64,000 nt of DNA, from positions 1,612,001-1,676,000 of the forward strand of contig NZ_CP128185.1 in assembly GCF_030316135.1 (NCBI RefSeq), in the 5' to 3' direction. Positions 1-9,788 of this stretch are shown here, one piece after another (position 1 is the first letter of the stretch; the number at the start of each line of letters is the position of its first letter). The notes beneath the pieces are model-generated. The model was not told the origin of the DNA. It did no database searches and was given only the letters and a program-made list of their open reading frames with translations. The stretch is from Aliiglaciecola sp. LCG003 (GTDB lineage Bacteria > Pseudomonadota > Gammaproteobacteria > Enterobacterales > Alteromonadaceae). The translations under genes were made by a program, and so were the position numbers.

Positions 1-1529
1 TTGTGAAGCTTATCTTTTAGATAGTCGATTATATGCTCGGCAGTAAGTTCAGCGCCATCGCTTAGCACCACTATTAATAATGGACGTTCTGTCCATTTAG
101 GATGATAGCGCCCGATGGCGGCTGCTTCAGCAATTAATGGGTGGCTTGCGGCGGCGTTTTCAATTTCAATTGAACTGACCCATTCTCCGCCGGTTTTAAT
201 CACATCTTTGGTTCTATCTGTTATCTGCATAAAGCCATCAGGATCGATAGTGGCCACATCACCAGTATTTAACCAGCCGTCCTCATCTACTGGGCAGCCT
301 TCGCTGCCAGGTACTTGTGACATGCCATAGTAGCCTGTTGCAATCCAAGGACCTTTCACCTTAAGCGCGCCAAAAGCCACGCCATCCCAAGGGAGTTCGT
401 TATTGTCATCGTCAACAATTTTCAGCTCGACGCCAAACACGCTGCGTCCTTGCTTGGCTTGCAGATCAATAATTTTTTCGTCGGGTAAATCTTGCATGCC
501 TGGCTTTAAACTAAACAAGGTCCCAAGTGGGCTCATTTCGGTCATGCCCCAGCCTTGCAGGACTTTAGTATCATAGTCATACTTGAAGCGTTCGATGATC
601 CCCCTTGGACAGGCCGCCCCCCCGGTACTAGCGACTTTCAATGAATCAATTTTTTTGCCTGACTTATCCAGATAGTCTAACAATGCCATCCAGATCGTGG
701 GGACACCGGAACTGTATGATACTTTTTCATTTTCAATCAAATCTTGAAGAGTTTCGCCGTCGGCCATTTTCGGGCCGGGCATCACCAATTTTGCACCGAC
801 CATGATAGATGCATAAGGGATCCCCCAAGCATTGACGTGAAACATCGGAACTATAGGTAGGCAGACATCCATATTTGATGCATTAGTAGCATCTGGTAAA
901 GCGCCCGCGTAGGCGTGTAAGAGGGTAGAACGATGACTATATACTACACCTTTAGGGTTACCAGTGGTGCCTGAGGTATAGCACATACCACAGGCGGTAT
1001 TTTCATCAAATTCTGGCCAGATATAATTATCACTTTGCTGCGCAAGCAATTCTTCGTAACAGAGTACATTCGGTAAGCTTGTTTTTGGCATGTGCGCTTT
1101 ATCCGTCAGCACTATGATTTTTTCGACACTTTCAAAATTTTGATGTAAGGCTTCAACTAAAGGCATAACCAAGACATCGACAAATAAGAATCTGTCTTGT
1201 GCATGATTGACAATATAATTGACCTGCTCAGGGAAGAGTTTAGGGTTGATCATGTGACACACCATGCCTGTGCCTGATACGCCGTAGTATAGTTCCAAAT
1301 GGCGATAATCATTCCATGCCAATGTGCCAATTCGATCGCCAAATTTAGCCCCTAAACCCTCCAGCGCATTGGCCAACTGGCGGCTCCGCTTGGCTAATTC
1401 TGTATAAGTATATCTATGTCTTGGATTGTCGGCCGTGACTGAAACAATTTGCTGATTTGGGTAGTTTTTCTCAGCATGTCTTAAAATTGACGATATCATC
1501 AATTGGGTATTCATCATTAACGCTTTCAT
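1..1529 (-). CDS. AMP-dependent acyl-CoA synthetase, C-terminus beyond window
   Basis: Activates a fatty or other carboxylic acid to its CoA thioester through an acyl-adenylate. The visible 509 codons translate without interruption from ATG at 1529, which has AAGGAA seven bases upstream. The adenylate-forming P-loop ([11 protein letters not shown]) is near residues 184-194, followed by the GWGMTEMSP motif, the TGD motif and the hinge/A8 region ([13 protein letters not shown]). About 30-40 C-terminal residues are expected to lie left of the window, given the usual 540-550 aa length. It is the last visible gene of a minus-strand operon after the dehalogenase and SDR (39-bp gap). Chain-length preference cannot be read from sequence; medium/long-chain or an alkyl-derived acid is the inference from the beta-oxidation genes alongside. 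Confidence 0.92.
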   Translation of the reverse strand, partial: MKALMMNTQLMISSILRHAEKNYPNQQIVSVTADNPRHRYTYTELAKRSRQLANALEGLGAKFGDRIGTLAWNDYRHLELYYGVSGTGMVCHMINPKLFPEQVNYIVNHAQDRFLFVDVLVMPLVEALHQNFESVEKIIVLTDKAHMPKTSLPNVLCYEELLAQQSDNYIWPEFDENTACGMCYTSGTTGNPKGVVYSHRSTLLHAYAGALPDATNASNMDVCLPIVPMFHVNAWGIPYASIMVGAKLVMPGPKMADGETLQDLIENEKVSYSSGVPTIWMALLDYLDKSGKKIDSLKVASTGGAACPRGIIERFKYDYDTKVLQGWGMTEMSPLGTLFSLKPGMQDLPDEKIIDLQAKQGRSVFGVELKIVDDDNNELPWDGVAFGALKVKGPWIATGYYGMSQVPGSEGCPVDEDGWLNTGDVATIDPDGFMQITDRTKDVIKTGGEWVSSIEIENAAASHPLIAEAAAIGRYHPKWTERPLLIVVLSDGAELTAEHIIDYLKDKLH

Positions 1530-1568
1530 TATCTTGTTCCTTCGCTCTACACATTAATTAATAGTCTA

Positions 1569-2336
1569 TTACCAGGCACTTACTGCACCATCAATAGCGA
1601 TAGTTTGGCCACTCATATAAGAATTACCCGGAGACAGAATCAAGATCATGGTGTTGACGATCTCTTGCGGCTGGGCAAGGCGACGCATTGGGCAACCGCG
1701 CGCCAGACGTTGCTGACTTTCTTCGGTATCGAAGCCATCTTGGGCTAAAATATTGGTCGGGCTATAAAATGGACAAATAGCGTTGGCTCTAATGCCTTTT
1801 CTCGCGTATTCCACTGCCGCAGTGCGGGTTAAGCCAACAACTGCATGTTTGGCTGCTGAATAAGCCGCCCCTTTTGGCGCTCCACCTATCCCGGCCATGG
1901 AACTTAGATTTAAAATATGTCCCGATCCTTGTTTTAGCATCACTTCAATTTGATGTTTCATGCCAAATAGAACGCCATTAACATTGACAGCCATTTGACT
2001 ATCCATAGTGGCTTTTTCAATTTCGTGCAATGGCGTCATGGAATGGGCTATACCGGCATTATTTACCCCGATATCAAGGCGACCGAAATTTGACATCGCC
2101 GCATCTACCATAGCTTTGACTTGGCTTTCATCGCTAACATCACAGGCCAATGAAACCACTTTATTGTCTTTTAATTGAAGAGATGACACCGTATTTTCGA
2201 GTTCTTGTTGATTAATGTCACCGATAACAAGATTACATCCTCTGGCGGCAAGCCCTTGCGACAACAGTCTACCGAAGCCACTTGCAGCACCAGTGATCAT
2301 TGCAACTTGGCCGCTAAAATCGAGTAGTGAATCCAA
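1569..2336 (-). CDS. Short-chain dehydrogenase/reductase (SDR)
   Basis: Classical NAD(P)-dependent SDR of 255 aa that oxidises or reduces an alcohol/carbonyl. Visible motifs are the nucleotide-binding TGAASGFG (15-22), NNAG (92-95), and catalytic Ser146, Tyr159 and Lys163 in a YSAAK box. Asp40 at the end of the second beta strand favours NAD(H) over NADP(H). The start is a TTG with AAGGAG seven bases upstream; no ATG fits as well. It sits 29 bp after the haloalkane dehalogenase and 39 bp before the acyl-CoA synthetase. The order suggests a route from halide to alcohol to carbonyl to acid to CoA ester, although the aldehyde-to-acid step is not encoded here. Confidence 0.9.
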   Translation of the reverse strand: MDSLLDFSGQVAMITGAASGFGRLLSQGLAARGCNLVIGDINQQELENTVSSLQLKDNKVVSLACDVSDESQVKAMVDAAMSNFGRLDIGVNNAGIAHSMTPLHEIEKATMDSQMAVNVNGVLFGMKHQIEVMLKQGSGHILNLSSMAGIGGAPKGAAYSAAKHAVVGLTRTAAVEYARKGIRANAICPFYSPTNILAQDGFDTEESQQRLARGCPMRRLAQPQEIVNTMILILSPGNSYMSGQTIAIDGAVSAW

Positions 2337-2365
2337 ATGCTTTCTCCTTAAAATAGGGTTATTAA

Positions 2366-3274
2366 TTATGGGTTATTCTGAATAAATTGAACGACAATTT
2401 GAGCCAATCTTGGTCCCTGATCCTCTTGTAAAAAATGCCCGCCATTTACGACTGTGACATGCTCTTGGCCAGCGCATCCTGGAATTCGTTGTTGGAATAT
2501 TTTATCCGCTGCTTGGGTAACAGGATCCGAGTCACTAAATGCGGTTAAAAAGGGCTTCTGCCATTGGGCGAGTGTTTTCCATGCCTGACGATTTGCCTCG
2601 GATTCAGGGCTGTCTGCGGTGGCGGGAACTAAGTTTGGGAACGCCCGAGCACCGGCTTTGTAGCGCTCGTCAGGGAAGGGGGCATCATAACCAGCCAAAA
2701 CCTGCGGAGATAACTCGGTTGTGGTGCCGCCTTTAATGATACCGCCGATAGGTAATTCTTCGACAGTTTGTGAGAATGTTTGCCACTTTTCAAAGGCTGC
2801 ACCCAAAGGCTCATCACCAGTGGGTAAAAACGTATTGGCAACACAAATTCGAGCAAATCGCTGTGGATTTTCCACTACCAAGCGTAGGCCTAGCAGCCCC
2901 CCCCAATCTTGGCATACTAAGGTGATTTGATTTAAATCAAGTTGGGTAAGGATGTTTTGTAACCACAGTAAATGACGTTGGTAAGTATAATCTTGCTGGC
3001 GAGTAGGCTTATCTGAACGACCAAAGCCAATTAGATCCGGCGCAATAACCCTATAACCTGCCTCCGTCAAAGGAGTGATCATTTTACGATATAGATAAGA
3101 CCAAGACGGTTCACCGTGAAGTAACAGTACCACTGCAGACGATTTATCCCCTTCATCAACATAGTGCATGCGCAGGCTGCCTTGCTCAGTGTCATCAATA
3201 TCTAAATAATGCGGCGAGAAGGGAAAATCCGTTAAGCACTCAAATCTGGTTTCAGGTGTGCGTAAAAATTCCAA
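2366..3274 (-). CDS. Haloalkane dehalogenase, DhlA-like (HLD-I)
   Basis: Alpha/beta-hydrolase that hydrolyses a carbon-halogen bond to an alcohol plus halide. Residues align with the DhlA subfamily: oxyanion motif HGEPSW (53-58), nucleophile Asp123 followed by halide-binding Trp124 (QDWGG), catalytic acid Asp250 (SDSDPVT) and base His280 (NGGHFLQED). A second halide-binding Trp is probably Trp164. The length of 302 aa is typical. The start is TTG; the ribosome site is weak, and the next in-frame Met (36) would remove the conserved N-terminus. First gene of the minus-strand operon, divergent from the FadB-like gene. Many genome-annotated HLD-I proteins have never been assayed, so the halogenated substrate is uncertain. 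Confidence 0.85.
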   Translation of the reverse strand: MEFLRTPETRFECLTDFPFSPHYLDIDDTEQGSLRMHYVDEGDKSSAVVLLLHGEPSWSYLYRKMITPLTEAGYRVIAPDLIGFGRSDKPTRQQDYTYQRHLLWLQNILTQLDLNQITLVCQDWGGLLGLRLVVENPQRFARICVANTFLPTGDEPLGAAFEKWQTFSQTVEELPIGGIIKGGTTTELSPQVLAGYDAPFPDERYKAGARAFPNLVPATADSPESEANRQAWKTLAQWQKPFLTAFSDSDPVTQAADKIFQQRIPGCAGQEHVTVVNGGHFLQEDQGPRLAQIVVQFIQNNP

Positions 3275-3520
3275 AATGTCTAACCTGTTAAATCAATGTT
3301 AACTTTATGTGTACCTTAGAAAATCAGATGAGTTTGCTAAAGTCAATATAATTAGATGGGCCGGATGCAGGGCAAAGAGCATAAATTCAAGTAATTCAAA
3401 GGATAGGAGTATTATCAATTTGATTTATTTGTCCGGATAAAACCAATAAATTTGGCTGATTGGGCCAGCTGTCCTAGTATCTGCTGTCTAATCATTTTAC
3501 TGATTCAATTTGAGGTTAAT

Positions 3521-5641
3521 ATGAGCGCTGAAAAGTCTGCTGCAGTAGTAAGCCAAAATCAAGGCAATATCGCTATAGTACTGATGCAAAATCCACCGGT
3601 TAATGCGTTATCAAAAGCAGTTCGAGTGGGGTTGATTTCCGAAATTAAAGCGGCATTGCTTGACCCATCAATCGAAGCTATCGTTATTTCTTCCCAGCAG
3701 GCTTTGTTCTCTGGCGGAGCAGATATCAGCGAATTCTCAGGCAATGACTTCGAGCCGCCATTACCTGAAGTGTTGGATTTAATTGAAAATGCCAGTAAAC
3801 CTATCGTTGCAGTATTGAACGGGCCAGCCTTTGGTGGTGGGCTTGAAGTCGCTTTGGCTTGCCACTACAGAGTGACATTTTCGGCCAATAAAGTAGGTTT
3901 ACCTGAAGTGAATTTAGGGATTTTACCTGGGGCAGGGGGAACCCAAAGGTTGCCCCGTCTTGCCGGTGTTGAAACAGCCCTGAGCATGATTGTATCTGGT
4001 AAACCGGTAGCCGCAAGCAGTGTCAAAGGTGTGTTTGATGTTCTGGTCGAAGATCCACAGGAGTTACTCGATAAAGCAATGGCCTTTGTCCAAAAACTAA
4101 TTGTCAATGGCGAAAAGATTCGACGGACTAAAGATCTTAATATTGATCCGGCTTCGGCACCGGCTGAGTTATTTGCGCAATACCGTCAGGGCATTGCCAA
4201 GCAAGCCAGAGGATTCTTTTCGCCAGAGCGTTGTATTCAAGCGGTCGAAGCTGCGGTGGAGTTACCTCTGGAAGAAGGCCTGCAACGAGAATCTGAATTG
4301 TTCATGGAATGTATGAGATCACCTCAAGCCCGTGCTCAACAACATTTTTTCTTCGCTGAAAGAGCAGCGGGGCATGTAGCCGATTTTGATAAAGCGACAC
4401 CTGTTAGAGAGATTAAAAAGGTAGGGATCATTGGGGCTGGCACCATGGGGGGGGGGATCGCAATGAATTTTGCCAATGCTGGTATCCCTGTAGTGTTGCT
4501 AGAGCTTAAGCAAGAAGCATTAGATAAAGGCCTTGCTGTTATCCGCGGTAATTACGAGAACTCAGCCAAAAAAGGTAAGTTATCCCCGCAAGATGTTGAA
4601 GAACGGATGGCTTTATTGGTCGGTGCGACTGACTATCAAGAATTGGCCGACGTGGATCTAGTCATTGAAGCAGTATTTGAAAAAATGGAAGTTAAGAAAC
4701 AAGTCTTCAGCAAGTTAGATGAGGTGTGTAAAGCAGGGGCAATATTAGCTTCAAATACATCGACCCTTGATTTAAACGAAATTGCAGCCTGTACTTCACG
4801 TCCACAAGATGTGATTGGCCTGCACTTTTTCAGTCCTGCCAACGTAATGAAACTACTTGAAGTGGTCAAAGGCGAAAAAACCTCTGCAGATGTGATTAAA
4901 ACCTGTATGCAAATGGCGAAGAAGATCCGCAAAGTTGCCGTTTTGGTCGGGGTATGTTTCGGCTTCGTGGGCAACCGTATGATCGAACCTTATGGTCGTG
5001 AGTCTAACCGATTACTACTTGAAGGGGCATCACCTGAGCATGTTGATAAAATCATTTATGATTTTGGTATGCCAATGGGGCCATTCACCATGGGTGATAT
5101 GGCGGGGTTGGATATCGGTTATTTCGTGCGTCAATCAAGACATGAGTTCATCTCCCAAGACCCAAGTTACTGCGTGGTCGCCAATCGTCTAGTTGAAGAT
5201 GGTCGCGTTGGCCTGAAAGTGGGTAAGGGTGTGTATCTGTATGAACCAGGCAATCGCAAACCGATTCCTGATCCTAAGGTGCTTGAGGTCGCTAAACAAG
5301 AAGCGCAAAAGTTAGATATAGAACAACGTGAGCATAGCGAACAAGAGATCTTAGAACGCTGTATTTTTCCACTTATCAATGAAGGTGCTCGTATTCTCGA
5401 AGAAGGGATAGCTGCTAAATCTAGCGATATTGATGTGATCTATGTTTATGGTTATGGCTTTCCAGTCTACCGCGGTGGCCCTATGCAGTATGCAGACGAA
5501 ATTGGACTAGATAAAATATACGATGCGATGTGTAAGTATCGTGATGAGTTGGGCGATTATGGAAAAATGTGGTTCGAACCTGCCCCATTACTCAAAAAAT
5601 TAGCAGAGCAAGGCAAACGTTTTGTCGATTATAAAAACTAA
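3521..5641 (+). CDS. Bifunctional enoyl-CoA hydratase / 3-hydroxyacyl-CoA dehydrogenase (FadB/FadJ-like)
   Basis: Performs the second and third steps of beta-oxidation. The N-terminal crotonase domain keeps both catalytic glutamates (Glu109 in GGGLEVALA and Glu129 in GLPEVNLGILPG). The NAD-binding 3-hydroxyacyl-CoA dehydrogenase domain begins near residue 297 with IGAGTMGGG, followed by the GLHFFSPANVMKL catalytic-His segment and a duplicated C-terminal domain. The protein is 706 aa from ATG 3521, which has GAGGTT just upstream. The reading frame is open back to 3452, but that extension lacks a ribosome site and homologous character. Thiolase follows after 48 bp, then an acyl-CoA dehydrogenase, so the three form a beta-oxidation operon. 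The short form resembles multifunctional enzymes of specialised catabolic clusters more than E. coli FadB. Confidence 0.93.
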   Translation: MSAEKSAAVVSQNQGNIAIVLMQNPPVNALSKAVRVGLISEIKAALLDPSIEAIVISSQQALFSGGADISEFSGNDFEPPLPEVLDLIENASKPIVAVLNGPAFGGGLEVALACHYRVTFSANKVGLPEVNLGILPGAGGTQRLPRLAGVETALSMIVSGKPVAASSVKGVFDVLVEDPQELLDKAMAFVQKLIVNGEKIRRTKDLNIDPASAPAELFAQYRQGIAKQARGFFSPERCIQAVEAAVELPLEEGLQRESELFMECMRSPQARAQQHFFFAERAAGHVADFDKATPVREIKKVGIIGAGTMGGGIAMNFANAGIPVVLLELKQEALDKGLAVIRGNYENSAKKGKLSPQDVEERMALLVGATDYQELADVDLVIEAVFEKMEVKKQVFSKLDEVCKAGAILASNTSTLDLNEIAACTSRPQDVIGLHFFSPANVMKLLEVVKGEKTSADVIKTCMQMAKKIRKVAVLVGVCFGFVGNRMIEPYGRESNRLLLEGASPEHVDKIIYDFGMPMGPFTMGDMAGLDIGYFVRQSRHEFISQDPSYCVVANRLVEDGRVGLKVGKGVYLYEPGNRKPIPDPKVLEVAKQEAQKLDIEQREHSEQEILERCIFPLINEGARILEEGIAAKSSDIDVIYVYGYGFPVYRGGPMQYADEIGLDKIYDAMCKYRDELGDYGKMWFEPAPLLKKLAEQGKRFVDYKN

Positions 5642-5689
5642 TAACAGTGCGAAAAGTTTGCGCTTAACACAGAATTTGAGGAATAAATC

Positions 5690-6871
5690 ATGAAAGAAGC
5701 TGTAATAGTCTCCACCGCTCGCACGCCAATCGGCAGAGCATACAAAGGTGCATTTAATAACTTAGAAGCACCAAGCCTAGCCGGGCATGCCATCAGCGCC
5801 GCAGTGCAGCGTGCTGGTATTGATCCTGCCAGTGTCGATGACGTTATTTTAGGCAGTGCCTTGACCCAAGGTTCTGGTGGAATGAACATCGGCCGTTTAG
5901 GCGCTTTAGCCGGTGGATTACCGGTAACTGTTTCAGGTATGACACTTGATCGCCAATGCAGCTCTGGTATGTACGCAATTGCCACCGCCGCTAAACACAT
6001 TATTACTGATAATGTACCAGTCATGGTTGCTGGTGGTCTTGATTCAATTAGTTTGGTTCAGAATCAACATATGAATACTCACCGGATGGTTGATAAAGCA
6101 CTAGTTGCCAAGCATAAAGACATTTATATGCCTATGCTGCAAACCGCAGAAATAGTAGGTAAACGTTATGGGATCAGTCGCGATGCCATGGACGAGTATG
6201 CATATCAAAGTCAAATGCGTACCGCCGCTGCCCAGCAAGCCGGTAAGTTCGACGATGAAATTGTGGCGGTTACGGCGACAAAAGTGATTGTTGATAGAGA
6301 AACCAAAGAACAAAGTTTTCAAGAAGTAACATTAACTAAAGACGAAGGGAATCGAGCTGAAACAACCCTTGCCGGATTACAATCTCTTAAGCCAGTTATT
6401 GAAGGCGGAACCATTACTGCGGGCAATGCTAGTCAGTTATCTGATGGTGCTTCAGCCAGTGTGATGATGGACAGTAAATTAGCTGAGCAGCAAAATTTAA
6501 CCCCATTAGGCGCTTATCGTGGTATTGCGGTTTCAGGCTGTGAACCGGATGAAATGGGCATAGGTCCAATTTTTGCGGTTCCCAAGTTGCTGAAACAGCA
6601 TGGCTTGACCATGAATGATATTGGCTTGTGGGAGCTAAACGAAGCTTTTGCAGTACAAGTACTCTATTGCCAGCAAAAATTAGGTATTCCAGATGAGCTG
6701 CTAAATGTTAACGGAGGCGCGATTTCAATTGGTCACCCTTATGGCATGAGTGGCGCAAGAATGGTGGGGCATGCGCTGATTGAAGGCAAGCGCCGTGGCG
6801 CTAAATACGTAGTTTGTACTATGTGTATTGGCGGTGGCATGGGTGCTGCTGGTCTGTTTGAAGTCTATTAA
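5690..6871 (+). CDS. Acetyl-CoA acyltransferase / thiolase
   Basis: Thiolytic cleavage of 3-ketoacyl-CoA to acetyl-CoA and a shortened acyl-CoA, the last beta-oxidation step. All three catalytic residues are present: Cys90 (DRQCSSG), His349 ([10 protein letters not shown]) and Cys379 ([10 protein letters not shown]), plus NEAFAVQ. At 393 aa it has the standard length. GAGGAA precedes the ATG at the usual distance. It lies 48 bp after the FadB-like gene and 26 bp before the acyl-CoA dehydrogenase, consistent with one transcript. A degradative role is inferred from the neighbours; biosynthetic acetoacetyl-CoA thiolases share the same motifs. Confidence 0.93.
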   Translation: MKEAVIVSTARTPIGRAYKGAFNNLEAPSLAGHAISAAVQRAGIDPASVDDVILGSALTQGSGGMNIGRLGALAGGLPVTVSGMTLDRQCSSGMYAIATAAKHIITDNVPVMVAGGLDSISLVQNQHMNTHRMVDKALVAKHKDIYMPMLQTAEIVGKRYGISRDAMDEYAYQSQMRTAAAQQAGKFDDEIVAVTATKVIVDRETKEQSFQEVTLTKDEGNRAETTLAGLQSLKPVIEGGTITAGNASQLSDGASASVMMDSKLAEQQNLTPLGAYRGIAVSGCEPDEMGIGPIFAVPKLLKQHGLTMNDIGLWELNEAFAVQVLYCQQKLGIPDELLNVNGGAISIGHPYGMSGARMVGHALIEGKRRGAKYVVCTMCIGGGMGAAGLFEVY

Positions 6872-6897
6872 GCTGTAATTATAAGGTAGTCTGAATT

Positions 6898-8697
6898 ATG
6901 CAAAATTTTAAATCTCCCGTCCGTGACACACTTTTCGTCATGAACGAACTGCTAGGCTTTGAAGCCCATTATAAAAAATTAGGTTTTGATGACGCTTCAC
7001 CGGATATGGTTGAAGCAATTTGTAGTGAAGCAGCTAAATTCACCGATAACGTGTTAGCACCGATTAACGCTATCGGTGACGAAGTGGGTTGTAAGTGGGA
7101 AGACGGCGTGGTGACCACACCACCTGGATTCAAAGAAGCTTATCAAACCTATGTGGAAGGTGGCTGGCCCTCTATGACTCATCCAGAAGAGTATGGTGGT
7201 CAAGGTTTACCTTACTCTCTTGCTTCATCCATTGCCGAATGGTTTTCCGGTGCAAATCACTCTTGGGCAATGTATCCAGGCTTGAGTCAAGGCTGCATCG
7301 CCACAATCAAAGAGCATGGTTCTGATGAGTTAAAACAGCGTTTCTTACCTAAATTAATTGAAGGTAGCTGGACAGGCACTATGTGCCTTACCGAATCCCA
7401 TTGCGGATCAGATTTAGGCATGCTGAAAACCAAAGCCGAGCCTAATGATGATGGTTCATATAGCGTAACAGGAACTAAAATATTCATCTCTGCTGGTGAA
7501 CATGATTTTGCTGACAATATCGTGCATATCGTACTTGCGCGCCTGCCTGATGCTCCTGCGGGTACCCGTGGTATTTCGTTGTTCGTTATCCCTAAATTTA
7601 ATGTGGGCGAAGATGGCGAAGCCGCTGCTAGTAACGGCGTTAGCTGTGGTTCCATTGAACATAAGATGGGTATCAAAGCCAGCGCGACCTGTGTGATTAA
7701 TTTTGATTCAGCAAAAGCGTTTTTGATTGGTCAACCTAATCGTGGCCTCAACTGCATGTTCACTTTCATGAACTCGGCACGTATCGGAACGGGTTTAGAA
7801 GGTTTAGCAGGCACGGAAGCGGCATTCCAAGGTGCGCTTGCATATGCAAAAGATCGTTTACAATTTCGCGCGGCTAAAGGAGCGGTCAATCCAGACGGTC
7901 CAGCTGATCCCATTATTGTTCATCCAGATGTGCGCAGAATGCTGTTAACCCAGAAAGCCTTCAGAGAAGGAAATCGAGCTCTTGCCATTTATTGTATGCA
8001 AATGGTCGATAACACCTTGTACAGCGATAACGAACAAGAAAAGCAGATCGCTGAAGCAAAACTTGCGCTGTTGACGCCTATTGTTAAAGCGTTTTTAACT
8101 GAGACTGCTCAAGAGACAACCAGCTATGGTATGCAAATCTATGGCGGACATGGTTATATCAAAGAGTGGGGCATGGAGCAGTTGGCTCGTGATACCCGTA
8201 TTTGTACTATGTATGAAGGTACAACAGGTATCCAAGCCATTGATCTATTAGGGCGTAAAATCATGGGCTCTAAGGGTGAATTGCTCAAAGTATTTGTCAA
8301 AGAAGTGCAGGAGTATTGCGTCAGCATGCGTGACAAAGCACAGTTTAATGCTTGGTCCAATGCAATTGAAACTCATATTGATGAGTGGGTGCAGATCACT
8401 CAAGAAGTCTCTAAACGTGCTGCAGGCAATCCTGATGAAGTGGGCGCAGCTTCGGTCGATTACCTGATGTATTCTGGTTACATTATTGTTGGCTACATGT
8501 GGCTTAAAATGGCTGTTGTAGCGCAGCAAAGGCTAGATGAAGGCACATCTGATGAAGCCTTCTATCAGGCTAAGTTACAGACTGCTGGCTTCTACTTTGA
8601 CCGTTTGCTATCTCGTACTCGTTCATTGGTTTCGGCGATGGAATCTGGTGCTGATAACCTGATGACGATGCCAGAAGACCATTTCTTAGTTGGGTAA
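6898..8697 (+). CDS. Acyl-CoA dehydrogenase, DmdC/FadE-like 600-aa type (intact copy)
   Basis: FAD-dependent alpha,beta-desaturation of an acyl-CoA, the first beta-oxidation step. The 599-aa length, the N-terminus (SPVRDTLFVMNEL) and the C-terminal extension after the catalytic domain match the family that includes 3-methylmercaptopropionyl-CoA dehydrogenase. The catalytic base is expected at Glu440 in MYEGTTGIQ, with the FAD/substrate segment CLTESHCGSDLG near residue 163. This is the only full-length copy: from base 7176 onward the gene is repeated at 15358-16880, lacking its first 93 codons. A strong intrinsic terminator follows directly. The substrate is unknown; DmdC itself acts in DMSP breakdown, but no other dmd gene is seen. 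Confidence 0.92.
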   Translation: MQNFKSPVRDTLFVMNELLGFEAHYKKLGFDDASPDMVEAICSEAAKFTDNVLAPINAIGDEVGCKWEDGVVTTPPGFKEAYQTYVEGGWPSMTHPEEYGGQGLPYSLASSIAEWFSGANHSWAMYPGLSQGCIATIKEHGSDELKQRFLPKLIEGSWTGTMCLTESHCGSDLGMLKTKAEPNDDGSYSVTGTKIFISAGEHDFADNIVHIVLARLPDAPAGTRGISLFVIPKFNVGEDGEAAASNGVSCGSIEHKMGIKASATCVINFDSAKAFLIGQPNRGLNCMFTFMNSARIGTGLEGLAGTEAAFQGALAYAKDRLQFRAAKGAVNPDGPADPIIVHPDVRRMLLTQKAFREGNRALAIYCMQMVDNTLYSDNEQEKQIAEAKLALLTPIVKAFLTETAQETTSYGMQIYGGHGYIKEWGMEQLARDTRICTMYEGTTGIQAIDLLGRKIMGSKGELLKVFVKEVQEYCVSMRDKAQFNAWSNAIETHIDEWVQITQEVSKRAAGNPDEVGAASVDYLMYSGYIIVGYMWLKMAVVAQQRLDEGTSDEAFYQAKLQTAGFYFDRLLSRTRSLVSAMESGADNLMTMPEDHFLVG

Positions 8698-8719
8698 TAC
8701 CGGTTTTCGATAAAATATT

Positions 8720-8752
8720 AAAGGCGGATGCAAATGCATCCGCCTTTTTTTT
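8720..8752 (+). terminator. Intrinsic terminator after the beta-oxidation operon
   Basis: Perfect 13-bp inverted repeat (arms AAAGGCGGATGCA and its complement, 2-base loop) followed by an eight-T run. It lies 22 bp after the dehydrogenase stop. The T-run ends only 12 bp before the ATG of the next gene, directly against its GGGGAG ribosome site. Confidence 0.9.
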
Positions 8753-8764
8753 GGGGAGAAGTAC

Positions 8765-9673
8765 ATGGAAAGCAAACACATCCACGTCAATGGATGCCGA
8801 ATACATTATATGGAGGCGCTGCCGAAAAGGCCTTCGAAAGGTTGCATAGTCTTTCTACATGGGTTTCCAGAGAATTGGCAAACCTGGCGCAAACAAATTG
8901 CTTTTTTTAGTGCTGAATATCGTGTTATCGCTCCTGATTTACCCGGCTACAACCAATCTTCTAAACCTGAAAATTTGGCGTTCTATGCGGTACCTAATTT
9001 AATTGAAGTAATAAGGCAGTTCATTGAGACTGTGCAACACAGTCAGCAAAAAATAATATTGGTCGCCCACGATTGGGGAGGCGCTATCGCTTGGCCTTTA
9101 GTCGCGTTTAACCCTGAACTTTTTAGTCACCTGATTATATTAAATGCGGCTCACCCGAGCACCTTTACCCGTGAGATGATCTGTAATCCTGTGCAACGGC
9201 AAAAAAGTGGTTATATTCACCAGTTGATTGCTGATGATGCCGAGACCGTCATAGTACAGAATAGCTATAGTTTGCTTACAAATATGTTTGTCGATGAACA
9301 GCAAAACTCGGTTTTGACTGACAACGAGTTAAATGAGTATAGAAAAAGTTGGGCGAGACCTGCAGTGTTGATCTCAATGTTGAAATACTATCAGGCTATG
9401 CCGCAGTTAGCGCCGAGTCAACAGGATATCAACACCAATGGTCCTGTGGTGGAGCTAAGCAAGATGAAAGTGCCGAATATTCGTATAACGACTAAGACCC
9501 TTGTGTTGTGGGGCGAGAAAGATTTGGCTTTTGTGCCGCAATTGTTGGATGGCTTAGAAGAGTATGTGAAGGATGTTCAAATTGAAAAATTTGCTGAGGC
9601 AAATCATTGGCTGCACCATCAGTTTCCCGACTTAGTGAATCAACATATATTAACATTTATCGAATCCACATAG
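8765..9673 (+). CDS. Alpha/beta hydrolase, epoxide-hydrolase-like (unit 1 copy)
   Basis: Predicted to hydrolyse an epoxide (or, less likely, a C-halogen bond) through an aspartyl ester. Motifs: HGFPENW (32-38), DLPGYNQSSKP, nucleophile Asp103 in AHDWGGA, probable acid Asp253 (WGEKDL) and base His281 (EANHWLHHQF). HGFPE and the DWGG nucleophile are shared by soluble epoxide hydrolases and haloacetate dehalogenases; the absence of the typical dehalogenase halide residues favours the former. The protein is 302 aa with GGGGAG ahead of the ATG. A strong terminator occupies the whole gap to the upstream operon, so it needs read-through or an internal promoter. It is convergent with a DUF3718 gene, with a shared hairpin between. 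Confidence 0.82.
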   Translation: MESKHIHVNGCRIHYMEALPKRPSKGCIVFLHGFPENWQTWRKQIAFFSAEYRVIAPDLPGYNQSSKPENLAFYAVPNLIEVIRQFIETVQHSQQKIILVAHDWGGAIAWPLVAFNPELFSHLIILNAAHPSTFTREMICNPVQRQKSGYIHQLIADDAETVIVQNSYSLLTNMFVDEQQNSVLTDNELNEYRKSWARPAVLISMLKYYQAMPQLAPSQQDINTNGPVVELSKMKVPNIRITTKTLVLWGEKDLAFVPQLLDGLEEYVKDVQIEKFAEANHWLHHQFPDLVNQHILTFIEST

Positions 9674-9696
9674 ATTGACCAGTGTCGACACAACGA

Positions 9697-9722
9697 AAAA
9701 CAGCCTCAAAAGAGGCTGTTTT
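9697..9722. terminator. Bidirectional intrinsic terminator
   Basis: Perfect 11-bp stem (AAAACAGCCTC, AAAA loop, complement) with A-run on one side and T-run on the other. It can end the plus-strand hydrolase transcript and the minus-strand DUF3718 transcript. Confidence 0.82.
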
Positions 9723-9788
9723 CCGAGGACGTAGACAACGCATGTCTACTTACCATGTTGAACTGGTAGAGTTCATGTTAATCGATAA

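Noticed and set aside
2927-2940. Perfect TTGAT-N4-ATCAA match
   Set aside because: Lies inside the dehalogenase coding region on the wrong side of any start; treated as chance and as a caution for the FNR-box finding.
3452-3520. Upstream extension of the FadB-like reading frame
   Set aside because: No ribosome site and no homologous character; ATG 3521 has GAGGTT at good spacing.
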